DNA of 64,000 nt, taken from Chryseobacterium indologenes (GTDB lineage: Bacteria > Bacteroidota > Bacteroidia > Flavobacteriales > Weeksellaceae). Below are positions 54,312 to 63,192 of the stretch, piece by piece. The translations under genes were made by a program, and so were the position numbers. The stretch covers positions 186,001 through 250,000 of the forward strand of contig NZ_LJOD01000005.1 in NCBI RefSeq assembly GCF_001295265.1, given 5' to 3'. The number at the start of each line of letters is the position of its first letter. Position 1 is the first letter of the stretch. Under the pieces are notes generated by a model. The model was not told where the DNA came from and ran no database searches. It worked only from the letters and a program-made list of their open reading frames with translations.

Positions 54312-56840
54312 ATGATGTTAAACAACAACTTTAAATATTACAATCTCTTTTTTCTGCTCTTTATATCTTGCCTGGCGTATGCCCAAAATACAGCTGCCGG
54401 GAGAATTGTTGACGCAAAAACCAATAAGGAAATTCCGGGTGTGGATATCTTTATCAACGATAACCCAGAAGCTTCTTTAAAAACTTCATTGGGAAGTTTC
54501 ACAGTACAGTCAGACAGCATTATCCACAAGCTGAAATTCTCAAAAAAGAATTATATCTCCGAAACTGTTACCCTTACTCCCGGAAATACAGAAAATATTT
54601 TCGTGAAACTTTCACAGGAAAAAGAAAACACTATCGCCGAGATTGTGATCCACAATGAAAAGCCGAAATACAAAAACAAGAAGGAAAATCCTGCGTACGC
54701 GATTATGCAGGAGGTATGGAAAAGGAAAAGGAATAACGGATTAGAAAAATTCGATACATATACTTATAAGGAGTATGAAAAGATCCAGTTTGATGCCAAT
54801 AATCTGGATAGCGCCTTTATGAGTAAAAAGATCTTCAATAAGCTTGATTTCATTTTCGATTATGCTGATTCTACAGCCAGTGGAAAAATCGGACTTCCTA
54901 TTTTCCTGAATGAATCCATTTATGAAAATTACGGGGAAAACAAACCCGGAAAAAAGACTAAAAGATTACTTGTCGCACAGAAAACATCAGGATTTCAGGA
55001 TAACCAGGTCATCACCATTACTGCTAAAAACCTTTACCGGGACATTAATATTTACGATAACACCCTGAACTATTTTGACATCGGATTTCCAAGCCCGGTC
55101 GGAACCAACGGATTCAGCACTTACGATTATAATCTTACAGATACCATCTCTATTCATGGGGAAAATGCATACAAAATACGGTATCAGCCTAAAAGGAAAG
55201 ATGTTTTAGCCTTCCAGGGCTACCTCTATATAGATACGGACAACTATGCTGTTTTAGGTGCTACTTTAAAATCTACACAGAAGATCAACGTCAATTTTAT
55301 TAACAGCATTTCCACCGAGCTGGAATATGACAACCCGGACGAAAACACATTTCTTCCTAAGAAATTTATTACAGAAATAGAATTAACTCCTTTTGCAAAA
55401 AAGAGAACTTCAAAAAGTATTATTGCCAAGCGAACCGTAGACTATTCTCAATATGATTTCAACAAACCTCTTGATGATAAAGTATTCACCCGTAAACAGG
55501 AAGAATATGATGACAAGTTTGTGGATAAAGATGACGCCTATTGGACAAAAGCAAGGCCGGACACTTTATCTAAATCCGAACGGGGGGTTTATGAAATGCT
55601 TGACAGGCTTCAGCAGACCCCAAAATTCAATCGTATTGTTAAAATCTACGAAACTCTTGCATCCGGATATTATAATGCTTTTAAAGGCATTGATATCGGT
55701 CCGATTTTTTCTATCTACGGCAAGAATGAAGTAGAAGGCGACAGAATAAGACTTGGAGCAAGAACTTATTTTGGACAGAACGACCCATGGAGGCTTCAGT
55801 TTTACACGGCCTACGGATTCAAAGATCAACAGGTTAAATATGGAGCTGAAGCCCGTTACATGTTCAACCGGGTCAACAGATTTATGATTGGAGCAGGAAC
55901 CAAAAGAGATATTGAGCAGCTTGGGGTACAGCTCACCACAGATGACGGAATCATGGCCAGAACTTTTGCCTCTTCTACACTCTTTGCAAGGGGAGAAAAT
56001 GCTTCTTTAAGCTCTATCAACAAAACCAATATTTTTGCCTCTATTGAGCCCTGGAAAAACTTCCAGGTAAGGGTAGACGGAACTTTACAAAGCATAAAAT
56101 CTGCTAATCCGGAGAAATTCAGCCTGATGTATTACCGCAATGGAGATCTGCGAAAAACGGTTAACGATTCTCATGTTACCTTAAGCCTTATTGCCAGACC
56201 GGGAGCCAAATTTTCCCAGACGGGAGTTGACCGTTATGAACATGGTACTTTAGCCCCAACCATTATACTAAGATACACCAGAGGTATCGAAGGCCTCTTC
56301 AATGCTGATTACAATTACAATAAACTGCAATTTATGTTCTATAAACCGGTATTGATTGGAAGCTGGGGAAAAACACTGGTCAGTTTTGAAGCCGGAAAAA
56401 CATTTAACACCCTTCCCCTCGCACTCCAGAATGTAATCCCGGGAAACCAGTCATACAGCCTGGCGCCAAATACTTTTGCCCAGCTTAATTATTATGAGTT
56501 TGTAGCAGACACCTATTCCACTTTGCATCTGGAGCATCATTTTAATGGAAAAATCCTTTCATTCATTCCATTGATCAAGAAGCTCAAACTTAGAGAAATT
56601 GCATTTATCCGAGGAGCTTACGGAACTTTGAGTGACGCATCAAAAGCAGTTAATGTAGAAGGATTTAAATATTCTGCACCCAGTGAACAGATTTATTTTG
56701 AGTACGGATTCGGGATTGAAAATATAGGATTTGGAAATTTAAGAATTTTCAGAGTTGATTTCAACTGGAGAGGAAATTATCTTGACCGTCCTAATATTTC
56801 AACATTCGGAGTAAAAGCAGGGTTCCAGGTAGGATTCTAA
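54312..56840 (+). CDS. Outer membrane protein, carboxypeptidase-regulatory-like plus DUF5686
   Basis: 842 residues. A signal peptide ends near CLAYAQ. It is followed by a CarboxypepD_reg-like domain (about 25-110, GRIVDAKTNKEIPGVDIFIN), as in TonB-dependent receptors. The rest matches the DUF5686 type: NPAYAIMQEVWKRKRNNGLE, KFDTYTYKEYEKIQFDANN, a central stretch with YRYQPKRKDVLAFQGYLYID-like strands, and a C-terminal beta-barrel ending FGVKAGFQVGF. There is no TonB plug domain, so it is not a classical receptor. It is the first gene right of the candidate oriC. Confidence 0.8.
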   Translation: MMLNNNFKYYNLFFLLFISCLAYAQNTAAGRIVDAKTNKEIPGVDIFINDNPEASLKTSLGSFTVQSDSIIHKLKFSKKNYISETVTLTPGNTENIFVKLSQEKENTIAEIVIHNEKPKYKNKKENPAYAIMQEVWKRKRNNGLEKFDTYTYKEYEKIQFDANNLDSAFMSKKIFNKLDFIFDYADSTASGKIGLPIFLNESIYENYGENKPGKKTKRLLVAQKTSGFQDNQVITITAKNLYRDINIYDNTLNYFDIGFPSPVGTNGFSTYDYNLTDTISIHGENAYKIRYQPKRKDVLAFQGYLYIDTDNYAVLGATLKSTQKINVNFINSISTELEYDNPDENTFLPKKFITEIELTPFAKKRTSKSIIAKRTVDYSQYDFNKPLDDKVFTRKQEEYDDKFVDKDDAYWTKARPDTLSKSERGVYEMLDRLQQTPKFNRIVKIYETLASGYYNAFKGIDIGPIFSIYGKNEVEGDRIRLGARTYFGQNDPWRLQFYTAYGFKDQQVKYGAEARYMFNRVNRFMIGAGTKRDIEQLGVQLTTDDGIMARTFASSTLFARGENASLSSINKTNIFASIEPWKNFQVRVDGTLQSIKSANPEKFSLMYYRNGDLRKTVNDSHVTLSLIARPGAKFSQTGVDRYEHGTLAPTIILRYTRGIEGLFNADYNYNKLQFMFYKPVLIGSWGKTLVSFEAGKTFNTLPLALQNVIPGNQSYSLAPNTFAQLNYYEFVADTYSTLHLEHHFNGKILSFIPLIKKLKLREIAFIRGAYGTLSDASKAVNVEGFKYSAPSEQIYFEYGFGIENIGFGNLRIFRVDFNWRGNYLDRPNISTFGVKAGFQVGF

Positions 56841-56856
56841 AAATTAAGTCAAAAAT

Positions 56857-56900
56857 AAAAATAAACCGCAGCTTTATCTTGAGTTGCGGTTTATTTTTTT
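56857..56900 (+). terminator. Terminator after the DUF5686-type gene
   Basis: Stem AAATAAACCGCA/TGCGGTTTATTT followed by a run of T, starting 16 bases past the 56840 stop. Confidence 0.8.
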
Positions 56901-57064
56901 TCCAAATCCAAAACAAAATGTACAGCATGTATAATATAATACAAAAAGTGCATTTTTAATTAAAATTTTACTAACAATTGAATTAATTAAACATTAAATA
57001 TCAATTTAAATGGAAATATTAATAAAAATTAATAACTTAGAAGAAACATGTAAAAATACTTACC

Positions 57065-57859
57065 ATGAAGAAATTATTCTACTCTTTACTTTTTACCACT
57101 GCTTTCATGAACGCCCAGGTTACAAGCTTCCCATGGACGGAAACTTTTGAAACCGACTCTCCAACTGTGGAAGACTGGACCCAGATCCAGGAATCCGGAA
57201 GTAAGCAATGGTCTATTGTACAGGAAGCCTACACCGGCTATGATACAGGTCCTTATGCAGGCTCTTATATGGCTGAATTTGACATCACTGCCTTCAGTGG
57301 TTCAACAACAAAATACGTAAGCCCTATATTGAATTTATCTTCTGCAACAAATCCTACGTTAGAATTTTATTTCAGGAATAAAGACTGGGACGGTGATCAG
57401 AACGAGATTAATGTATATTACAGAACTTCTGCTTCAGGGGCATGGACTTTAATCTCAAATTACAATACCAGCATAGACGACTGGACCTCTTCTGGAGTAC
57501 TGCCTCTGCCTTCTCCCTCTGCCACTTATCAGATAGCTATTGAAGGAGTTGCATGGTATGGCCGTTCTATAAATGTTGACAACGTAACGGTAAACACAGG
57601 AACACTTTCAACTTCAGAAGTAAAACTAAAGGCTTCCGAAATCAGAATTTCCCCTAATCCTGTAAGCAATATTTTAAGCATCAATTCTAAAGATAAAATA
57701 ATAGAAATCACCATTCATGATGCTTCCGGCAAAGCAATTAAATCTGAAAGCATCACCAACAATAACACTTCTGTTGAATATTTAAAACCCGGAGTATATT
57801 TTATTACGACTAAGAATTCAAACGGAACCAGCAGCACTTCAAAATTTATAAAAAAATAG
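57065..57859 (+). CDS. Type IX secreted protein with choice-of-anchor J-like domain
   Basis: 264 residues. A signal peptide ends near FMNAQ. The central region (about 22-180) begins FPWTETFETDSPTVEDWTQI and has LNLSSATNPTLEFYFRNKDW, typical of the choice-of-anchor J (MAM-like) fold. The C-terminus is a type IX sorting domain with ISPNPVSNILSI and a basic end (KFIKK). The protein should be secreted or displayed on the surface. No catalytic domain is present, so a binding or adhesive role is likely. Confidence 0.8.
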   Translation: MKKLFYSLLFTTAFMNAQVTSFPWTETFETDSPTVEDWTQIQESGSKQWSIVQEAYTGYDTGPYAGSYMAEFDITAFSGSTTKYVSPILNLSSATNPTLEFYFRNKDWDGDQNEINVYYRTSASGAWTLISNYNTSIDDWTSSGVLPLPSPSATYQIAIEGVAWYGRSINVDNVTVNTGTLSTSEVKLKASEIRISPNPVSNILSINSKDKIIEITIHDASGKAIKSESITNNNTSVEYLKPGVYFITTKNSNGTSSTSKFIKK

Positions 57860-57889
57860 ATTAAGACAACCAGATAAAAAGAATAACCT

Positions 57890-57925
57890 AAACCAAAGCA
57901 ATGTTTTTTTGCTTTGGTTTTATTT
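57890..57925 (+). terminator. Terminator after the type IX cargo gene
   Basis: Stem AAACCAAAGC/GCTTTGGTTT followed by TATTTTT, 30 bases past the 57859 stop. Confidence 0.8.
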
Positions 57926-57982
57926 TTGATCATCAGTTATTTGAACTAATAATCCAATTCACAAAAGGTGGTATATATCCAT

Positions 57983-58010
57983 AAAAAAACCTCGACAGAG
58001 CCGAGGCTTA
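57983..58010 (-). terminator. Terminator of the double-glycine peptide genes
   Basis: Stem CCTCG/CGAGG extended by flanking pairs, followed on the minus strand by seven T. It lies 23 bases past the stop of the 58033-58200 peptide gene. Confidence 0.75.
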
Positions 58011-58032
58011 TTTTTCAATACTGTTATTTATA

Positions 58033-58200
58033 TTAACATGGGCAAGGATCCGGATCTATAATCATATTGATGCAGCGAAGCCTCTGCTGAGGCGTCCATG
58101 AGCACCATTCCACACAGGTTGTTGCCGGAGGCGGACAAATCATAGCTCCTCCTTCTATTGTTCTCAGATCTTTTTTGGTGAGTTTTCTTAGATTTTTCAT
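58033..58200 (-). CDS. Bacteriocin-like double-glycine precursor peptide 1
   Basis: 55 residues. The leader MKNLRKLTKKDLRTIEGG ends in a double glycine, the cleavage mark of peptides exported by peptidase-containing ABC transporters. The mature part of about 37 residues has six Cys, at positions 22, 29, 33, 43, 53 and 55, with CPPP and CVEWCSW. These align with the six Cys of the next gene upstream, suggesting up to three disulfides. I recall similar leaders annotated as bacteriocin-like in Chryseobacterium. No transporter or immunity gene is nearby. Target unknown. Confidence 0.8.
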   Translation of the reverse strand: MKNLRKLTKKDLRTIEGGAMICPPPATTCVEWCSWTPQQRLRCINMIIDPDPCPC

Positions 58201-58239
58201 AGTATTTTGTTTTGAATTGTTGTTTGTTTTATTTGTATG

Positions 58240-58404
58240 TTAGCAGTTACATGGCATATCAATAACTGCGTTCAGACAGAAATCTTTCTGCCAGTCACTC
58301 CATCCGCACCATTCCCAGCACCAGCTGGCAATTGGGGGACAGCTACCCGCTCCGCCATTAATTTCCTGCAATTTCTTTTTCGTTAATTTTCTTAAATTTT
58401 TCAT
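58240..58404 (-). CDS. Bacteriocin-like double-glycine precursor peptide 2
   Basis: 54 residues. The leader MKNLRKLTKKKLQEINGG is nearly the same as that of the downstream copy. The mature part has six Cys (22, 29, 33, 43, 52, 54) in the pattern C-x6-C-x3-C-x9-C-x8-C-x-C and several Trp: CPPIASWCWEWCGWSDWQ. It is the promoter-proximal copy; 39 bases separate it from the next. The bases just before both ATGs (CAAAACAAAATACT) are identical, so the two genes arose by tandem duplication and then diverged in the mature part. Confidence 0.8.
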   Translation of the reverse strand: MKNLRKLTKKKLQEINGGAGSCPPIASWCWEWCGWSDWQKDFCLNAVIDMPCNC

Positions 58405-58479
58405 AGTATTTTGTTTTAGTCTTTTGCCTACTCTATATGCTTTTCGGCTTCCGCAACTCGTTCGTTATATGACACTTAA

Positions 58480-58487
58480 CAAATATA
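58480..58487 (-). promoter_or_regulatory. -7 promoter element for the double-glycine peptide genes
   Basis: Minus-strand TATATTTG (TAnnTTTG) about 75 bases before the 58404 start. The 215 bases further upstream to the next terminator hold no gene. Confidence 0.6.
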
Positions 58488-58702
58488 TAAATATTTCACC
58501 AATAAAAGAATAAAATAAGGAAAATTTTACCTGTTTCAAAATTGGATTAATGACAAGAGGAGACAAAGAATAAATAATACTGGAGTTTTCGAAAATAAGC
58601 AAGGCCGCTCCGATATTATCTTTAAATACAAAACCTTCGCATTACTTTGCCAGGTTTATGTGTGACACCCAATCTTAAATTTAATTTTTACCATAAGGAC
58701 AT

Positions 58703-58733
58703 AAAAAAACCTCAGCAGATGCCGAGGTTTTTA
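58703..58733 (-). terminator. Terminator after rpmA
   Basis: Stem AACCTCnGC/GCnGAGGTT followed on the minus strand by seven T, 20 bases past the rpmA stop. Confidence 0.8.
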
Positions 58734-58752
58734 TTTTTATAAAACGCTTAAA

Positions 58753-59010
58753 TTATGCGTTCGGTTCTACAGATACGAAAGATCTGTTATTTGCTTTCTT
58801 TCTGAAAACTACTTTACCGTCTACTAATGCGAACAAAGTGTGATCTTTACCGATTCCCACGTTATCACCTGGGTGGTGCTGAGTACCTCTTTGTCTAACA
58901 ATAATATTTCCGGCAATAGCTGCTTGTCCTCCGAAAATCTTCACACCTAATCTTTTAGAGTGAGACTCTCTACCGTTCTTGGAACTACCGACTCCTTTCT
59001 TGTGTGCCAT
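58753..59010 (-). CDS. rpmA: 50S ribosomal protein L27
   Basis: 85 residues, normal length. It starts [20 protein letters not shown], the conserved N-terminal tail that reaches the peptidyl-transferase centre, followed by [20 protein letters not shown] and [20 protein letters not shown]. There is no N-terminal extension of the Firmicutes type, so no cleavage is needed. It follows rplU by 12 bases. Confidence 0.98.
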   Translation of the reverse strand: MAHKKGVGSSKNGRESHSKRLGVKIFGGQAAIAGNIIVRQRGTQHHPGDNVGIGKDHTLFALVDGKVVFRKKANNRSFVSVEPNA

Positions 59011-59022
59011 TTTATTACTGGA

Positions 59023-59598
59023 TTATTTGTTAAGTGCTTTAAATTGATCAATATTCTTAATGATAGCAGCATCTACTTCTTCATGAGTAAGAACATTCTT
59101 TTCTAATTCCACTTTAACCGCTTTACCTAAAGTAATTAAAGTTTCTCTGTTTTCTTTAGACTGAGACAAGTTGTTTTTCTTTAAGTGGTAGTTCAGCTCG
59201 TGATCTTCACCAAAGTTAACAGTTGCATGGTCAGAAAGAACTTCTGCTTTCACAGTTTCTTTTTTAGCTGCTTTTTTAGCTCCACCTTCAAAACCAGTAA
59301 TACCAGTGATTACGATTTGAGTTAAAGATTGTCTGTGACCGTTTTTCACTTTGTAACCTTTTCTTCTTTTCTTTTTGAAAACGATTACTTTATCAGCTTT
59401 AACGTGATCTAGGATCTCTGCCTCTACAGTGATTCCGCTTACAGCTGGGGCGCCTACAGTGATTGCTCCGTTTACGGTAAGAAGTACTTTATCGAAAGAA
59501 ACTTTTCCTCCTTTGTCTCCTTTTAAACGGTTTACAAACAACTTCTGGTCTTGCTCAACTTTGTATTGAAGCCCTGCTATTTCTACAATTGCAAACAT
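59023..59598 (-). CDS. rplU: 50S ribosomal protein L21 with C-terminal extension
   Basis: 191 residues, of which about the first 103 are ordinary L21 (MFAIVEIAGLQYKVEQDQKL, KVIVFKKKRRKGYKVKNGHR, QSLTQIVITGI). The remaining 88 or so form an extra domain, linked by a Lys/Ala-rich stretch (GGAKKAAKKETVKAEV), with DHELNYHLKKNN and the helix EKNVLTHEEVDAAIIKNIDQ. Extended L21 is seen in related Bacteroidetes from memory. The extension's role is unknown. It leads the rplU-rpmA operon. Confidence 0.95.
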   Translation of the reverse strand: MFAIVEIAGLQYKVEQDQKLFVNRLKGDKGGKVSFDKVLLTVNGAITVGAPAVSGITVEAEILDHVKADKVIVFKKKRRKGYKVKNGHRQSLTQIVITGITGFEGGAKKAAKKETVKAEVLSDHATVNFGEDHELNYHLKKNNLSQSKENRETLITLGKAVKVELEKNVLTHEEVDAAIIKNIDQFKALNK

Positions 59599-59629
59599 TG
59601 TTTATAAAATTTTTAGTTATTTCGAGGTG

Positions 59630-59637
59630 CAAATATA
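59630..59637 (-). promoter_or_regulatory. -7 promoter element for rplU-rpmA
   Basis: Minus-strand TATATTTG (TAnnTTTG) 31 bases before the rplU ATG, so the leader is short. Confidence 0.6.
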
Positions 59638-59784
59638 AGAATAAATTTCTAAATAACTTACAATCAACATTCTATTTTTTTATCACAAAACCATTTCACT
59701 ATGCTTTGAATAATTTTTAACACTAAAGTACTAATAGTTAACAGATAATTTCATATCTTCGTTATCACCAAAAAAATATTTTAT

Positions 59785-60672
59785 ATGAAATTTAATTTTA
59801 ATTCCTGCCTGTTTGCAGGAGCCCTTGCTGCATTTTCCCTTACAGGATGCCGTGATGACAAAATGGAAGAAAGTGTACTTCCTGAATCCCAAACCCAGAG
59901 CTCAAAAATTGAACAGCCCGGAGAACTTGAAAAAGTTTGTTATTACGTAGATCAGTACTGGTCTTCCTCCTCAGTTCTGAAAACATCACTTCAAAATTCT
60001 ACTGACACTAACTTCATGAATGCCCAGATGACCAAAATTGCAGGTCTTTGGGGAAGAAGCAACCCTACTCTGCGCTTCGTGGATGATCCTTCAAATTTCA
60101 ATTCTACCTACAACGCCATTTCTTATTCTTCAGGGAAAATTTATTACGGTTATGCCATCTACTATGATGCAAAAAGCAAAGGCGGCGACATTGTTAATGC
60201 CATGATCCTTGCTCACGAGTATGGGCACCAGCTGCAATACATCTTTGGACTTCCTTCTGTAAGTGAATCTACAGCCAGACCTAACGAACTGGAAGCTGAT
60301 GGTTTTGCAGGATATTATTTAAGAAGACCCAACGGTTATAACAAAACCAATTTCTCTGAAATTGCAGCAGCTTACGAATTTGCACAGAGCATCGGAGATT
60401 ATCAGACTTCAAACCCGGGTCACCACGGTACTCCGGCCCAAAGAAGATCTGCTGTACGTTTAGGTTTCCTTTTAGGCCAGTATGATCTTAATGCTTCCAA
60501 CTTTGATTATAATTTCTTCTATTATTATCAGGGTGTGCTGAACGGAACATACAAAATGGGCAAAAACTCACAGAATCCGGAAATTGACGCTTACATGAGC
60601 CAATATATTGATGAGTTGAGAAAAATTCAGTCCGGAGAAATTTCTGAGGAAGAATTCAAGCACCTTAAGTAA
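59785..60672 (+). CDS. Lipoprotein neutral zinc metallopeptidase
   Basis: 295 residues. A lipoprotein signal ends in FSLTGC. The zinc motif is in ILAHEYGHQLQYIFG, and a third ligand is likely in ARPNELEADGFAGYYL. The pattern fits the YpfJ-like neutral zinc metallopeptidase family, where the ELEAD segment follows the HExxH helix by about 30 residues. It should act in the periplasm or on the outer surface. Substrate unknown. It ends in a strong terminator. Confidence 0.85.
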   Translation: MKFNFNSCLFAGALAAFSLTGCRDDKMEESVLPESQTQSSKIEQPGELEKVCYYVDQYWSSSSVLKTSLQNSTDTNFMNAQMTKIAGLWGRSNPTLRFVDDPSNFNSTYNAISYSSGKIYYGYAIYYDAKSKGGDIVNAMILAHEYGHQLQYIFGLPSVSESTARPNELEADGFAGYYLRRPNGYNKTNFSEIAAAYEFAQSIGDYQTSNPGHHGTPAQRRSAVRLGFLLGQYDLNASNFDYNFFYYYQGVLNGTYKMGKNSQNPEIDAYMSQYIDELRKIQSGEISEEEFKHLK

Positions 60673-60701
60673 ACATTCATTTTTAGCATATTTAATAAGG
60701 C

Positions 60702-60730
60702 GGCAGAGCATTCGTGCTCTGCCTCTTTTG
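60702..60730 (+). terminator. Terminator after the metallopeptidase gene
   Basis: Perfect nine-base stem GGCAGAGCA/TGCTCTGCC with a TTCG loop, then TCTTTTGTTTATTTT, 30 bases past the stop. Confidence 0.88.
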
Positions 60731-60785
60731 TTTATTTTGATAAATAGATAAAGTTTATTTACTTTTGAAGTACATCCTGTAATAT

Positions 60786-61880
60786 ATGAACCGAGACCTT
60801 TATATTGATTTTGCCAAGGGTATGGCAACACTTTCTATTATATTTATCCATACGGCTTTCTGGTCGGGGCAATTTTATATTCCTGCGGAAGTCAGGGTAT
60901 TTTCTCTGGTTTTTGATGTGGCTCTTTTTTATGCACTCAGCGGAATTACCTCAGGCTCAAACGTAGAGAAAACATTTTACAGGCTGTTAAAGCTGCAGAT
61001 CACCTATATGATCTTTGTGACTTTCCTTTTCTTTCTCGACTATTTTTTCAAAGTCTTCGGATTATCCTTTTTCTCACTGGAATGGCTGCAGAAATTTTAC
61101 TCCACATTCGGATCCAAATATTCCACAACAGGAGTTTCCATGTATCCACAATGGCAGAATCTCGGAAACTGGTATCTTCATCAGTACACCAATGCAGATA
61201 CTTTTCCTGTAGTAATGGGAAGCTTCTGGTACCTGAAAGTATATTTTATCCTGGCGGTATTCGGGGTTCTTATTCTGCGTTTCTTTCCGAAGCATATTAA
61301 CTGGTTTATTGCCATATGTATCGCCCTCACCTTAGTTTTCAATATTTTCCCTGAATATTATCCTGCAGGACAGGTAGGTTACGTAGCCTTCTATCTTGCT
61401 GTTTTCCTGACTGCACACCAAATGCGGGGCAAAAAAATTCCTTCAAAAATAATTCCTGTCTTATATGGTGTTGTTGCCGCTGCTTTAATCTGGATGTTCT
61501 GGTATTACGGAAATGAAATCTTCTATAAAATCAATAAAAACAAGTTTCCACCAAAAATCCCTTATATTATCTGGTCGTTATTTTCTTTAACAACCTTATT
61601 TGTTCTCTACAACAGATTAAAGATTACCAAAGAAAGTTTTGTAACCCATATCGGTAAGAATGCCATATTTTTCTACTTTGCACAGGGAATCAGCTCTTCA
61701 CTGGTGTATTTCCTGGTAGTACCAATGAAAGAATATATGCCCTGGTGGTTATTGATGAGCGTTATATATATCATTAACATCATCCTGGCTTTCATTATTT
61801 CGGCAGGACTTAAAAAGGTAGATACCAAAGGCTGGAATATGCTGGAGTTTTTAAGAAAAAAAACAGCCTCACAACAGTGA
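60786..61880 (+). CDS. Acyltransferase 3 family membrane protein
   Basis: 364 residues with about ten membrane helices. The start MNRDLYIDFAKGMATLSIIF followed by IHTAFW carries the D-A-K-G and His typical of acyltransferase-3 proteins, which move acyl groups onto surface sugars or lipids. The end is basic (GWNMLEFLRKKTASQQ). No partner gene indicates a substrate. The last codons also form the terminator hairpin of the convergent TlpA gene. Confidence 0.82.
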   Translation: MNRDLYIDFAKGMATLSIIFIHTAFWSGQFYIPAEVRVFSLVFDVALFYALSGITSGSNVEKTFYRLLKLQITYMIFVTFLFFLDYFFKVFGLSFFSLEWLQKFYSTFGSKYSTTGVSMYPQWQNLGNWYLHQYTNADTFPVVMGSFWYLKVYFILAVFGVLILRFFPKHINWFIAICIALTLVFNIFPEYYPAGQVGYVAFYLAVFLTAHQMRGKKIPSKIIPVLYGVVAAALIWMFWYYGNEIFYKINKNKFPPKIPYIIWSLFSLTTLFVLYNRLKITKESFVTHIGKNAIFFYFAQGISSSLVYFLVVPMKEYMPWWLLMSVIYIINIILAFIISAGLKKVDTKGWNMLEFLRKKTASQQ

Positions 61881-61884
61881 GGCT
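61854..61884 (-). terminator. Terminator of the TlpA gene, inside the acyltransferase 3' end
   Basis: Perfect stem AGCCTCAC/GTGAGGCT (61865-61872 and 61877-61884) followed on the minus strand by nine T. The left arm encodes the final residues of the acyltransferase and the right arm contains its stop codon (61878-61880). Confidence 0.75.
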
Positions 61885-61890
61885 CTATAT

Positions 61891-62367
61891 CTATTTAAAA
61901 GACTGTAATTTATCCATGAATTCCTGATACTCAATTCCACCTACACTTTTGTCAACTACTTTTCCATTTTTGATGATAAATGTTTCAGGAATTACTTCCA
62001 CAATATCTCCGCTTCCTAAAAAACTTCTGATAGGTTTGATGTAGTTTTTATTAGAGAAAGTAATGTCATTAATTTTATTTTTCGAAAGATATTCTTTAAG
62101 CTTTTGCTGGTCTTCATCAATAGAAATAAAAACGAATTTCACGTCCCTATTTTCCGAAATAAGCTTTTCAAATAATGGCATTTCACTAAGGCACGGTTTG
62201 CACCACGTTGCCCAGATATTCACTACAACAATTCCGTTTTTATCCAGATATTCTTTCTGAAACGGACTGTCTTTAATCTCATCATTCCCTGAGAAATTTA
62301 TAAATTTTGAGCTTATATAAACAACTCCTATGAGGATTACTAAAATTAAAATTATCTTTTTCATCAT
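61891..62367 (-). CDS. TlpA-like thioredoxin-fold protein
   Basis: 158 residues from MMKKIILILVILIG (ATG at 62367; the next ATG at 62364 is equally possible, and an ATG at 62394 gives a longer less likely N-terminus). One membrane anchor is followed by a thioredoxin fold with the site NIWATWCKPCLSE, the loop FLGSGDIVEVIPETFIIKNG and a TlpA-like insertion. It should act in the periplasm as a thiol-disulfide reductase, for instance in cytochrome c or envelope protein maturation. It is convergent with the acyltransferase gene. Confidence 0.85.
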   Translation of the reverse strand: MMKKIILILVILIGVVYISSKFINFSGNDEIKDSPFQKEYLDKNGIVVVNIWATWCKPCLSEMPLFEKLISENRDVKFVFISIDEDQQKLKEYLSKNKINDITFSNKNYIKPIRSFLGSGDIVEVIPETFIIKNGKVVDKSVGGIEYQEFMDKLQSFK

Positions 62368-62598
62368 ATAAAATATTAGGATCAAATATAACAAAAAACA
62401 TTAACCTGACACATAATCAATTAATACACAGTATATTACAAAATCTATTAAGTTTAATTTTTAAATCAATATTTATAAAAGTCAAAAATTTATTCATTTA
62501 AACTATAAAAAAATGAAAAAATCCACATTAAATCCATAGATGATAATAAATCAATATATATATCACAATTTGTTTTATTTTTACAAAAAATTTACAAC

Positions 62599-63177
62599 AT
62601 GTTTAAGTTGAAACTTCCTACCGACCCAAGGTGGGCAAATATTGCAGAGGGAAACATTGAAGAAATTTTAACGGATCATGCCTGGTGTGAACAGAAAGCA
62701 GCCACTAATGCCATTGGTCTGATCACGATGCTTCCGGAATATCCTGAGATCGTTACAGAGCTTCTTGCTATTGCGCAGGAAGAGCTCGATCATTTTAACC
62801 AGGTTCATGAGATCATCAAAAAAAGAGGCTACCGTTTCGGAAGAGCTCGAAAAGATGATTATGTGAATGAGCTGGCCAAATTCATCATTCAGGGAAGCAG
62901 AGAAGACCTCATTGTAGATAAAATGCTTTTTGCGGCGATGATTGAAGCCCGAAGCTGTGAAAGGTTCAAAGTTCTTACAGAAAACATTAAAGATGAAGAA
63001 CTTAAGGATTTTTACAGAGAACTGATGATTTCTGAAGCTAATCATTACACCACTTTTATAGGTTTTGCAAGGCAGCTTGGCAATCCTGAAAAAGTAAACA
63101 AACGATGGGACGCGTGGCTGGAATATGAAGCCAGCATCATTAAGTCTTACGGAAACAGAGAAACAATACACGGTTAA
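62599..63177 (+). CDS. miaE: tRNA-(ms2io6A)-hydroxylase MiaE
   Basis: 192 residues, a ferritin-like di-iron protein. The metal ligands are spread over the four-helix bundle: EQKAATNAIGLITM, a helix with EELDHFNQVHEII (an ExxH motif), and a later pair in MIEARSCERFKVL and ISEANHYTTFIGFA. It hydroxylates ms2i6A37 to ms2io6A37 with oxygen. MiaB, which makes the substrate, is at 29930. The next gene starts 15 bases on with a TTG. Confidence 0.92.
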   Translation: MFKLKLPTDPRWANIAEGNIEEILTDHAWCEQKAATNAIGLITMLPEYPEIVTELLAIAQEELDHFNQVHEIIKKRGYRFGRARKDDYVNELAKFIIQGSREDLIVDKMLFAAMIEARSCERFKVLTENIKDEELKDFYRELMISEANHYTTFIGFARQLGNPEKVNKRWDAWLEYEASIIKSYGNRETIHG

Positions 63178-63192
63178 AATAAAAACACGCCC

